IMG/VR virus record: IMGVR_UViG_3300025141_001016
Location: 1-20,179 of that record
Reading direction: 5' to 3' (one strand)
Length of the DNA: 20,179 bases
Source of the DNA: a virus
Shown: piece by piece, positions 12,619 to 20,179 of the stretch
Position numbering within the stretch: position 1 is the stretch's first letter
Layout of the letters: each line of letters opens with the position of its first letter
Program-made: the position numbers and the translations under genes
The notes under the pieces: generated by a model
Databases searched by the model: none
Told to the model about the DNA's origin: nothing
What the model saw: only the letters and a program-made list of their open reading frames with translations

Positions 12619-14933
12619 TGCCATTCAAATCAGAGAAACAAAGAAGATACCTATGGGCTAACGAGCCAGATATTGCAAGAGACTGGACCGATAACTATGG
12701 AAGTAGAATTCAAAAAAATGATGGTGGGATAACTAGAATACCTTTTAAAAAAGGAGGATGGAGTCCCGGAGCTGGTAGAGATAGTAGTGGTTATCAAAGT
12801 AGTCATACAAAGTCATCATCAAATGAAAGAAGACAACCTGGACATTCACATTCAAATGAGAGAAGACACACACCTAAACCTCCTCCACAAGAGGATAAGA
12901 GAGAAAAATATATTGCTACAAGACCCCCGGTTACAACAACACCAAAAGATGGAGGAACATGGAAGGAAAAAGAGAAAAGAGATCTTGACAAAGCTAAGCA
13001 AATTGCAAAAATAAAAAACATTAAACCTGTAGGCACTTTGGCTCAAAGAGGTTTATTTAATTTAATTCCTAATGATCCTAACCTTGCATATCAGTTTTTA
13101 AAAAATTTAAGCGAGGATGAACAAGAGTTATTTGATAGTTTACCAGAAGAGTTAAAAGGGTTAGTAGGGGTAGCTAAACCTGGGGGAGAACATCCTGAAA
13201 TTGATTTTGATAAGTGGAGCATGTTATCACAGGTTCCAGGCTATGGAAAGTATCTATCAGATAGAGGTAAACCTGGAGTATTACATGGAGGTGATCTTAA
13301 GAACGTTGGTGAGAGATTTGTTAAATATACAATAGATGAAGATGGAAATAAAGTTAAACAAAAAGATAAATATGGAAATGTATTATACGGTTACCATGAA
13401 CCAACTGGCGATAATGAAGGTCAAATGAGAGAATTTCAAAGATCAGGTTATCCTAGTTTTGACGCATGGCTAGCCTCTCAAAATCAAGGTGGCGGAGGTG
13501 GAGGAGTAACTACGCCAGCTACACCAACTACAACTACATCACCATTTCAACAGTCATTAAATACTGGAATAGCACAAGGAGCTTCTCCTTATTATGTTGG
13601 AGCTAATCCAACAGCTGCTAATTTAGCATGGGGACAACAGTTTAATGTAGACCCAAGAACTATGTACAGAACTACATGGGCTGATGGTGGACCAATCAGA
13701 CAAAGATATTTTTTAGGTAAGATAGTTAAGAAGATAGGAAGAGCTGCAAAGAAAGTTATTAAGAGTCCGATAGGTAAAATTGGAATAGGGGCTTTAGCAA
13801 TGGGCATGCCTTTTGGAGGAGGTGCTTGGTTTGGTGCTGGAAGTGGCTGGGGTAAAATGGCTCCATACTTAATGGGAACGGGTGGACCTCAAAATTTATC
13901 TTCGTATAAAGGCGGTTTGTTAAAGAAAATCTTTGGAGGCGGTAAAGGAGCTTTGGCATCCGGCTGGAACCCTTGGAAAATAGGAATCGGTGCAGCTTCA
14001 GCTTTACCTTTCTTAATGGGTAGTGGTGACGATGATGACGATAAAGACAAAGCTTTCGATTATGAAGGAGCTAAAAATGCATACCAAAATGAGCTTATGA
14101 GAATTAAAAGAGAGGCTTTGGCTGGAACTTTAGATCCAAGTCAATTTGTTTATCAAGGAATTAAAGATGGTGGAAGAATTGGATATCAAGGTGGTGGAAT
14201 GGAAGACCCAATGTTAGTAGAGGAATATAAAAAGTATGTATTTGAAATGGAAGAAATGGGATTACAACCTATGTCTTTTGAAGAATTTAGAGCTCAAGCT
14301 ATAGCAGGTATGGCTAGTGGTGGAAGAGCAGGATATTACACAGGTGGACAATCTATTCCATCAGAAAACTCAATGGAAGATGCTAGAAAAACTGCGATGC
14401 AAGATAGACTAGGTGGTATTACAGAAGTAATGAAACAAGCAGACCTATATCGTCAAGGAGACGTAGGTCAAATGTACATGTCTGAAGGTGGTGTGGCTGG
14501 TATGAGAGAAGCATTAAAAAATAAAGGATACGATTGGTTAGATAATGCAGATGATAAAACGGTTAGACAAATTTTTAATAGTGAAATGGGGACATGGACT
14601 GCTTCGGATGTTTGGAGACCAGGTAAGCAAGAAGGTGGGAGCATGCAAGAAGAAGGGATCATGAACCTTGGAGGTGTAGAAAAAGATTACAGAGAAACTG
14701 GTGGGTTTGTTCCTATCGGTAAAGAAGAAAAAGCTGATGACGTTCCAGCAAGACTAAGCCTTAACGAATTTGTGATGACAGCTGATGCAGTTCGTGGTAT
14801 GGGTGAGGGAGATATAGATAAAGGTGCAGAACGTATGGAAGATCTTATGGAAACATTAGAAGTAAAAGGTAAAAGAAATCAAGGAGCTCAAGATATGTTT
14901 GAAGTTTCGGAAAGGTTAAGCGCGGTAGTATAA
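12618..14933 (+). CDS. Large probable internal/ejection protein with GGRxGY motifs
   Basis: The ATG at 12618 (TAATG overlap) is chosen over an extension from 12597 because MPFKSEKQRRYLWANEPDIA is a well-conserved N-terminus in marine phages. This gives 771 residues. Layout: conserved N-terminal segment (1-35); basic disordered region (45-120); helical region (120-285); GGGGGG linker (291-296); cationic amphipathic stretch KIVKKIGRAAKKVIKSPIGK (368-387) followed by hydrophobic glycine-rich segments to about 468 that could insert in a membrane; an Asp run (471-475). GGRIGY (518-523) and GGRAGY (568-573) repeat a motif common in these phages. The C-terminal DDVPARLSLNEFVMTADAVRG (707-727) is a conserved tail. 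Membrane-active segments and position suggest a DNA-ejection protein. Not proven. Confidence 0.72.
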   Translation: MPFKSEKQRRYLWANEPDIARDWTDNYGSRIQKNDGGITRIPFKKGGWSPGAGRDSSGYQSSHTKSSSNERRQPGHSHSNERRHTPKPPPQEDKREKYIATRPPVTTTPKDGGTWKEKEKRDLDKAKQIAKIKNIKPVGTLAQRGLFNLIPNDPNLAYQFLKNLSEDEQELFDSLPEELKGLVGVAKPGGEHPEIDFDKWSMLSQVPGYGKYLSDRGKPGVLHGGDLKNVGERFVKYTIDEDGNKVKQKDKYGNVLYGYHEPTGDNEGQMREFQRSGYPSFDAWLASQNQGGGGGGVTTPATPTTTTSPFQQSLNTGIAQGASPYYVGANPTAANLAWGQQFNVDPRTMYRTTWADGGPIRQRYFLGKIVKKIGRAAKKVIKSPIGKIGIGALAMGMPFGGGAWFGAGSGWGKMAPYLMGTGGPQNLSSYKGGLLKKIFGGGKGALASGWNPWKIGIGAASALPFLMGSGDDDDDKDKAFDYEGAKNAYQNELMRIKREALAGTLDPSQFVYQGIKDGGRIGYQGGGMEDPMLVEEYKKYVFEMEEMGLQPMSFEEFRAQAIAGMASGGRAGYYTGGQSIPSENSMEDARKTAMQDRLGGITEVMKQADLYRQGDVGQMYMSEGGVAGMREALKNKGYDWLDNADDKTVRQIFNSEMGTWTASDVWRPGKQEGGSMQEEGIMNLGGVEKDYRETGGFVPIGKEEKADDVPARLSLNEFVMTADAVRGMGEGDIDKGAERMEDLMETLEVKGKRNQGAQDMFEVSERLSAVV

Positions 14934-15796
14934 TGGCAACAGAAACATCGGTAACTAGACAGGCCCCCTATATTGAGGCCCTAGGTGAACAGTACGGAAA
15001 AGATTTAACGGCATTAACTGCCAAAAAAATGCCAACGGCAACCTATGCGCCAACGGTTGCAGCTCAAGATCAAGCACAAAAAGATGCCTACACAATGGCT
15101 ACAACACAAGGCCAAGGTATTGGAGCTTATGCCCCATACATAACACAAGCTGGAGCATATCAACAACAAGCTGCAGGATTAACGGGAACGGGAGCAGGAA
15201 CTGGAGTAGGATCAATTGCTTCTTACATGTCTCCTTATCAACAACAAGTTATTGATGAGACTTTAAAACAATATGATATTCAATCACAAAAAGGATTAGC
15301 AGGTATAGGACAGCAAGCAGCTATGTCTGGTAATTTAGGTGGTGGTAGAGAAGGTGTAATGAGATCAGAATATCAATCACAATCAGATTTAAATAGAGCA
15401 ATGTTAAATGCTCAAATGTTACAACAAGGATACGGTCAAGCTCAACAAGCAAGAGGAGCAGACTTTGGTCAAACCAGACAATTAGCAGGAGATCAAATGG
15501 CAATGGCTGGGACTGTACCAGGATTATATGGTCAAGATATTTCTAGATTAGGATCAGCGGGCGCGATCCAACAGACTCAAGATCAAGCTGTTCTTGATGC
15601 ACAAAGAGAAGCAAATAGAATGGCAGCTTATGATCCTTATGAAAGACTAGGATATATGGGAGCAGGACTTGGAAATATTCTAGGAGGAATGGGTGGCCAA
15701 TATCAAACAACAATAAGACCTGATCCAACACCGTTGCAGAGTGCGTTAGGTATACTATCAACAGGAATAGGAGCATATCAAGCTTTTAAAAACTAA
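14933..15796 (+). CDS. Probable internal/ejection protein, Gln/Ala-rich helical
   Basis: A 287-residue protein beginning MATETSVTRQAPYIEALGEQ, joined to its neighbours by TAATG on both sides. The middle contains IASYMSPYQQQVIDETLKQY, then GLAGIGQQAAMSGNLGGGREGV, a pattern I recognise from many marine phage virion proteins of unassigned function. The rest is Gln/Ala/Gly-rich helix, with a hydrophobic glycine-rich end (YMGAGLGNILGGMGG and LGILSTGIGAYQAF) that could associate with membranes. The composition is like that of podovirus internal core proteins. No catalytic motif (for example a lytic transglycosylase site) is visible. The function is inferred only from composition and neighbours. Confidence 0.7.
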   Translation: MATETSVTRQAPYIEALGEQYGKDLTALTAKKMPTATYAPTVAAQDQAQKDAYTMATTQGQGIGAYAPYITQAGAYQQQAAGLTGTGAGTGVGSIASYMSPYQQQVIDETLKQYDIQSQKGLAGIGQQAAMSGNLGGGREGVMRSEYQSQSDLNRAMLNAQMLQQGYGQAQQARGADFGQTRQLAGDQMAMAGTVPGLYGQDISRLGSAGAIQQTQDQAVLDAQREANRMAAYDPYERLGYMGAGLGNILGGMGGQYQTTIRPDPTPLQSALGILSTGIGAYQAFKN

Positions 15797-16716
15797 TGAG
15801 TAGAGTATTTTACAGACCTATGTTTAGAAGTGGAGGAAGCTCCAACAATGGTATTACATCTGGATTAAGATCTGGGTATGATAATGGAGGTCCAGCTAAA
15901 CTTCAAAAAATTTTATCACTTATGGATGCGTATGCACCTGAACCAGAACTTCCTAAAAGTACAGCAGGTTCAGATTTTTTAATTGATTTTGGTTTAGATT
16001 TAGCAAGCAGAAGTCCGCAAGGAAACATAATTCAAACTGCAGCTATGTCAGCAAGAGAACCTTTTGACAGATTTCGAAAATCAAGAATGGCAGAGAAAGC
16101 TATGGAGTATCAACAAGGATCAGACCGAAGAAAATTAATAGGGGATTTAGCTTCTGATTTGTTTGATGATAAAACTTTAAGTGAGATAGATAGAAAAGTT
16201 GATCTATGGAAAAAATCTCATAAACCTTTAGAAAACGAATCTGATAGCGCTTATACTGATAGAGCTTACAAAGAAGTGTGGGAAACATTTGAATTTAGTA
16301 AGTCAGGACATGTAAGACCTGAAGAAAAATATAATCAAGACATAGACATGCAAGTTAATATATTAGCTGACAGTATTAGAAAACCTCCAGGTGAAGTAAT
16401 TAGAAAAGTTGCTGAACATAAACATAAGATATCACAGAGTCTATACCCTGAAGCACTCCAAGCTCAAATTGTAACTGGAAGAAACAGTTGGATTAATCAT
16501 AGTCCAACGGCAGGAGACATAGATATTAGTGCTAAACCTATAACAAATGACGAAGGTCAAATTACTATGTACAAAATAAAAGATGAGATGATTCCATTCT
16601 GGAAAATGGATAATGGTGGTCTTACATATGATTATAAAACAGGTAATCTATATAGAATTAGAATTACAGAAACAGATGCATTTTTTGAATTAGTACCGGA
16701 TCCTAATAAAGAGTAG
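15796..16716 (+). CDS. Probable internal virion protein, hypothetical
   Basis: A 306-residue protein beginning MSRVFYRPMFRSGGSSNNGI, followed by SGLRSGYDNGG, related to the glycine-arginine-tyrosine motif in the gene at 12618. A conserved-looking segment, SDFLIDFGLDLASRSPQGN, lies at about residues 59-77 and is followed by charged helices (REPFDRFRKSRMAEKAMEY...). The C-terminal half is mixed alpha/beta and ends ITETDAFFELVPDPNKE. The start overlaps the upstream stop (TAATG). The stop codon TAG at 16714-16716 lies within the strong ribosome site of the next gene. Proteins with this beginning are found in related phages in the same order. The function is unknown; it may be tail or ejection associated. 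Confidence 0.68.
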   Translation: MSRVFYRPMFRSGGSSNNGITSGLRSGYDNGGPAKLQKILSLMDAYAPEPELPKSTAGSDFLIDFGLDLASRSPQGNIIQTAAMSAREPFDRFRKSRMAEKAMEYQQGSDRRKLIGDLASDLFDDKTLSEIDRKVDLWKKSHKPLENESDSAYTDRAYKEVWETFEFSKSGHVRPEEKYNQDIDMQVNILADSIRKPPGEVIRKVAEHKHKISQSLYPEALQAQIVTGRNSWINHSPTAGDIDISAKPITNDEGQITMYKIKDEMIPFWKMDNGGLTYDYKTGNLYRIRITETDAFFELVPDPNKE

Positions 16717-16720
16717 GAGG
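16715..16720 (+). promoter_or_regulatory. Strong ribosome site deciding the start at 16725
   Basis: AGGAGG is a perfect anti-Shine-Dalgarno match 4 bases before ATG 16725. It overlaps the stop codon of the previous gene, so terminating ribosomes could restart directly. This fixes the start of the giant gene. Confidence 0.7.
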
Positions 16721-16724
16721 TACC

Positions 16725-19700
16725 ATGGTATTTGGATTTGACCCTAGAAAACTTGTTGAAGAGCGAAAAAAACTAGAACAAGAAAAAGAAAATGATGCTG
16801 TTAAGAAACAACAGCTAGCAGATCAAGAACGTATTGATAAAGAAAATAGTTTAAGAAGAAACAGTAATTTTAAAAATGCTTTAGACTCTGCTACAAGAGC
16901 TATTCGTGAATTTAGATTTTTAAAAAATCATGGTGAAGATAAATACTATGATGCTAAAAAATCTTTAGATCCAAACTATAGAGACCCTAGAGATTATACT
17001 GAAACAGAAAATAAAGAATACTATCGAGGTGAATTTAAAAAAATGGAAGGCCTTTTCGAAGGTGTTACCATGGATTGGAAAACTTTAGATACCATATGGC
17101 CTGAAGATTTAAACGAAAATCAAAAAAGATTATTAAATAAAAAATATAAAACTGTAGGACAGGAATATGGAGAGACTGATGACACAGAAGATAAGTATTC
17201 AAATCAAATTGTTCTGGCTAGCACTCAATCACAGCCAGAAGATTTAAAACCAAAAGTAAAATGGGAAAGCTCGGGCAGAGCCAGTGATCCTTTTGAAAAT
17301 GAAGTAGGTATTTCTGAATCTATTTTAGGAGCCCTGGTATCAGGGGGAATAAAAATTCCTTATGGATGGGCTAACGTAAGTGCAATGTTAATGGACTGGG
17401 CAGATAAAGAGAATGTACCTTTTGACCAAAGTCGAGTTGCTAAATTAGAAGCATGGTTTGACAATACTATGTTTGGTACTGCTATGGCTTGGGGAGAAGA
17501 TAGAGCAAGAGAAAGTGCTATTGGACATATCACAGAAGCCATGGTTCAAATGTATGGAAACTGGAAAACAGTGGGAACCAATGCTGTAAAAGTTACGGAT
17601 GAAGCTATTAAAATAGCAACCAAAGCTTTTAAAGGAATTAAAAGTGGAAAGTATGTAAGAACTGCTAGGAATGGAAACTTATATGAAGCTGCTAAAACAA
17701 CTAAAAGATTAAATAGTATTGGAACTGGAGCAAGAAAATTTACTGCAGTAGCTGTAGGTGGTGGAACAGCCGGAGCTTTAGTTTATGACACAGAAGATAT
17801 TGGAACTTTTGGAGATTGGTTTTTTGACAAAGGAGAATACACAGCTTTAGATAGAAAAAAACGAGGAGGCTCAAAAGAAGAAGCAACTCGTATGCTTTAT
17901 AATAAATTAAAGTTTGGAGGAGAAATGGGCTTCCCTATTATTCCAGCTATTTTTGGGTTAGGTAAGCTGGGAAAAATTATTTATTATGGAGATAAGTATA
18001 ATGCTTACAGTAATAAATGGACTGAAAGATTTATTGATAAACATTTAGCTAAAAGATTTAGAGCAAGAAATCAAAACCCCGAAGAAATATTTGAAGCGGG
18101 TCAAAGAATGACAGGAAAAGAAATGTCTTCTCAATTATTAGCTAATGATTATTTAAAATCTTTAGACCAAGTAACCAAAAGAATTTCTAAGTATACTCAA
18201 AAGGCATCTAATGCTTCTGGAATGACAGATGAATTATCTTCATGGCTTGTTAACACAATTAGAAGTGGTAACTTAGGAGTTAAAAATGGAAAGGTTGTAG
18301 TAACCGGTTATAAAAAAGAAACATTAAATAAAATGATGAAGTCTTTAACTAAAGACTTAAAAGTAAAACCAGATGATGCAGTTGCTTTAATTGATGAACT
18401 TATAAAAGTTAATGGAAGCTGGGCTGAATTTATGAACACTATCTTTAAAGGTGGTAATGTGACTACTAAATCTTTAACAGAATTTGTAGAGCATATGTCT
18501 AGTAGAATAAGAAATAATTTAACTACTCAGTATAGAATCTTTAATGATAAAGGAGTTAGAGTTTTAAATGAATATGCACCATCTGCTGACGTTAAAAAAG
18601 AAGTAGCTCAAATCTTTATGAAGAATGCATCTAATAGTAAAACACTTCATACATTAACAAAAAATCAAGCTGATGAAATTGTTAATCTTATTATTAAAAA
18701 CGTAGAGTTAGATCCTATGACCGCTAAACCTGTGTTTAAGTGGCCAACTTATGATCCTTTAGCAGATAAGAAAATGATTACTAAAAATTTAGCTGAAAAT
18801 ATTACAGGTGGAGGAAAATTTAAACCAGATAAAGAAGGTGGATTAATACAAACTAAATCAGATCTTGCATCATTTAATAAATTGTTTGGTAGTTATGAAC
18901 AAGCAAATAATGTAATTGCAAATGTAACCACGGACCTTGCGGGAATTGCCGCTAGAGATAGATTTTATAATAAACTTGCAAGTGACTCTAGAAGATTAGA
19001 AAAAATGGGAGAGCCAGCTTTGGTTTATGATGATCCTTTAAAAGCTAGCAGAGCATTTAATAGTGCAGTCTCAGGTGAAAAAATTATAAACACTCCTTTA
19101 AAACTTCCTCAAAGTTTAGCTGAAGAAGTATATACTGTTCCATTAAATGGAATGTGGACTACAGAAAATATTGCACACGGCTTAAGGTATGGAGCAGAAG
19201 TTTCTTTATCAAGAAAAAATATGCCTATGTGGTATCAAATAGGAATAATGATTCCTAAAGGATTAGTTCAAGCAGGTAAAACAGTTTTCGGTCCTTTTAC
19301 TCACACAAGAAACTTTTCATCAGGAGCAGTTACAACTATTGCAACAGGTAATATTGCTATCCCTCCTACTGAAATAATTAAAGCATGGCGAACAGCTTAT
19401 AGATCTATTCAACCACAAATATTAGGAAAGAATAGACCGGGATTAAAAGTAGCTGTCGATACATCAATGCCAGGTAAATTGAGACCAGGAGCTAACACTA
19501 CTGATCCAGATAAATTAATAGCGGCCACTGAATTTGTAGAAGAAGGTGGTCAATCTTTATATAGATTTTTACTTGACGAAGGAATGGTTAACGCCAGTGC
19601 AACTTACAGAGACTTAATGGGTCTAATCGATGACACATCTAAAGTAGGTTTCTTTGACACAATTGGTAAAGCTATGGATGCTAAACTTCTTAAATACTTT

Positions 19701-20179
19701 AAAAAATTTGGAAGAAAGATGCAAGAATTGTATGTAGCAGAAGATGATGTCTGGAAAATATTTAACTTTGCAGCTGAGTCTTACAGAATTAGAAGATCGT
19801 ATGCTAATGCATTAAAAGCAGGCAAAATTAAAATGAAAGATGTCCCTGGTGGTAGTTTAGAGTCGGTAGATATATTAAAGATGGCAACTAAAAATGTTAG
19901 AGATATGTTACCTAACTATAACTACGTATCAGAATTTGTACAAGGTTTTAGAAGAGCACCTATATCTAACTTCGTATCTTGGCCTTCAGAAATTATAAGA
20001 GGTAGCACTAACATGTTACTTAAAGCTAGATCAGAAATTAGAGATCCAGTTTTAAAAAGAATGGGTTATGAAAGACTAGGTGGAATGATTACAGCCTGGG
20101 CAACCTTACCCCCTCTTGCAGTGTGGGGATTCTCACAACTCTATGGATTTACTAAAGAAAAAATGAATGCTTTAAGAGA
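16725..20179 (+). CDS. Very large virion/ejection-type protein, 3' end outside window
   Basis: Translating by hand from ATG 16725 gives no stop to the window edge, at least 1151 residues. The N-terminus is a charged helix (residues about 10-45, EERKKLEQEKENDAVKKQQL). Short hydrophobic segments lie at about 340-354 (AVAVGGGTAGALVY), 401-422 (MGFPIIPAIFGLGKLGKII) and 1119-1142 (GGMITAWATLPPLAVWGF). Around residue 852 KTVFGPFTHTRNFSSGAV matches a segment I recall from large marine phage proteins. Most of the rest is Lys/Glu-rich helix. Size, gene order and mixed helix/membrane character fit the giant internal core protein of short-tailed phages (in the position of T7 gp16). No transglycosylase motif is evident in the visible part. 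Assignment is inference. Confidence 0.75.
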   Translation, partial: MVFGFDPRKLVEERKKLEQEKENDAVKKQQLADQERIDKENSLRRNSNFKNALDSATRAIREFRFLKNHGEDKYYDAKKSLDPNYRDPRDYTETENKEYYRGEFKKMEGLFEGVTMDWKTLDTIWPEDLNENQKRLLNKKYKTVGQEYGETDDTEDKYSNQIVLASTQSQPEDLKPKVKWESSGRASDPFENEVGISESILGALVSGGIKIPYGWANVSAMLMDWADKENVPFDQSRVAKLEAWFDNTMFGTAMAWGEDRARESAIGHITEAMVQMYGNWKTVGTNAVKVTDEAIKIATKAFKGIKSGKYVRTARNGNLYEAAKTTKRLNSIGTGARKFTAVAVGGGTAGALVYDTEDIGTFGDWFFDKGEYTALDRKKRGGSKEEATRMLYNKLKFGGEMGFPIIPAIFGLGKLGKIIYYGDKYNAYSNKWTERFIDKHLAKRFRARNQNPEEIFEAGQRMTGKEMSSQLLANDYLKSLDQVTKRISKYTQKASNASGMTDELSSWLVNTIRSGNLGVKNGKVVVTGYKKETLNKMMKSLTKDLKVKPDDAVALIDELIKVNGSWAEFMNTIFKGGNVTTKSLTEFVEHMSSRIRNNLTTQYRIFNDKGVRVLNEYAPSADVKKEVAQIFMKNASNSKTLHTLTKNQADEIVNLIIKNVELDPMTAKPVFKWPTYDPLADKKMITKNLAENITGGGKFKPDKEGGLIQTKSDLASFNKLFGSYEQANNVIANVTTDLAGIAARDRFYNKLASDSRRLEKMGEPALVYDDPLKASRAFNSAVSGEKIINTPLKLPQSLAEEVYTVPLNGMWTTENIAHGLRYGAEVSLSRKNMPMWYQIGIMIPKGLVQAGKTVFGPFTHTRNFSSGAVTTIATGNIAIPPTEIIKAWRTAYRSIQPQILGKNRPGLKVAVDTSMPGKLRPGANTTDPDKLIAATEFVEEGGQSLYRFLLDEGMVNASATYRDLMGLIDDTSKVGFFDTIGKAMDAKLLKYFKKFGRKMQELYVAEDDVWKIFNFAAESYRIRRSYANALKAGKIKMKDVPGGSLESVDILKMATKNVRDMLPNYNYVSEFVQGFRRAPISNFVSWPSEIIRGSTNMLLKARSEIRDPVLKRMGYERLGGMITAWATLPPLAVWGFSQLYGFTKEKMNALR

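Noticed and set aside
12803-13046. Reverse-strand ORFs here and elsewhere (for example 11771-12013, 13592-13807, 15543-15776)
   Set aside because: They lie opposite well-supported + strand genes, lack ribosome sites and have composition expected from antisense AT-rich DNA.

Overview
The window looks like part of the late (virion) region of an uncultured, AT-rich marine tailed bacteriophage, of the kind known from pelagiphage and Mediterranean viral metagenomes. All genes lie on the + strand and are packed end to end. The largest gap is 70 bp, so no stretch over 300 bases lacks a gene. I see no tRNA, rRNA, CRISPR array, insertion sequence, integrase or lysis gene. The short-tail (podovirus-like) assignment rests on an adaptor-like protein, a nozzle-like protein and a block of likely internal/ejection proteins. 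It is an inference, and so is a SAR11-type host.

Layout. (1) 2-217: C-terminal end of a head-tail adaptor-like protein. (2) 231-4203: six tail-fibre, appendage or decoration genes. These include a protein with nine copies of an LTGxSATxSxG repeat, a fibre with a TGTQTLTNKTLTAP motif, a 'MAHFAEI' tail protein and a polyglycine fibre-tip protein. (3) 4257-9043: a compact accessory cassette of six overlapping genes, a NodU/TobZ-type O-carbamoyltransferase followed by five different 2-oxoglutarate/Fe(II) oxygenases. (4) 9101-11974: a large nozzle/hub-like tail protein and three small genes. (5) 12007-20179: five probable internal or ejection proteins, ending in an open reading frame of at least 1151 codons that runs off the window.

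The cassette is the most interesting content. Oxygenases can install hydroxyl groups and an O-carbamoyltransferase can cap hydroxyls with carbamoyl, so the six genes could form one modification pathway. Because the genes sit among late virion genes, directly after a glycine-rich fibre-tip gene, the working hypothesis is decoration of a virion protein or of a receptor glycan. Modification of DNA bases or small molecules cannot be excluded. A 16-bp direct repeat starts exactly at the ATG of the carbamoyltransferase gene and at the ATG of the next gene, suggesting the first gene was inserted, or can be lost, by recombination.

Gene junctions differ by block. Virion genes mostly overlap by one base (TAATG), while the first cassette junctions overlap by four (ATGA). 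Translational coupling is therefore probably widespread. Three candidate promoters (upstream of 1682, 4257 and 9101) are weak and unproven.
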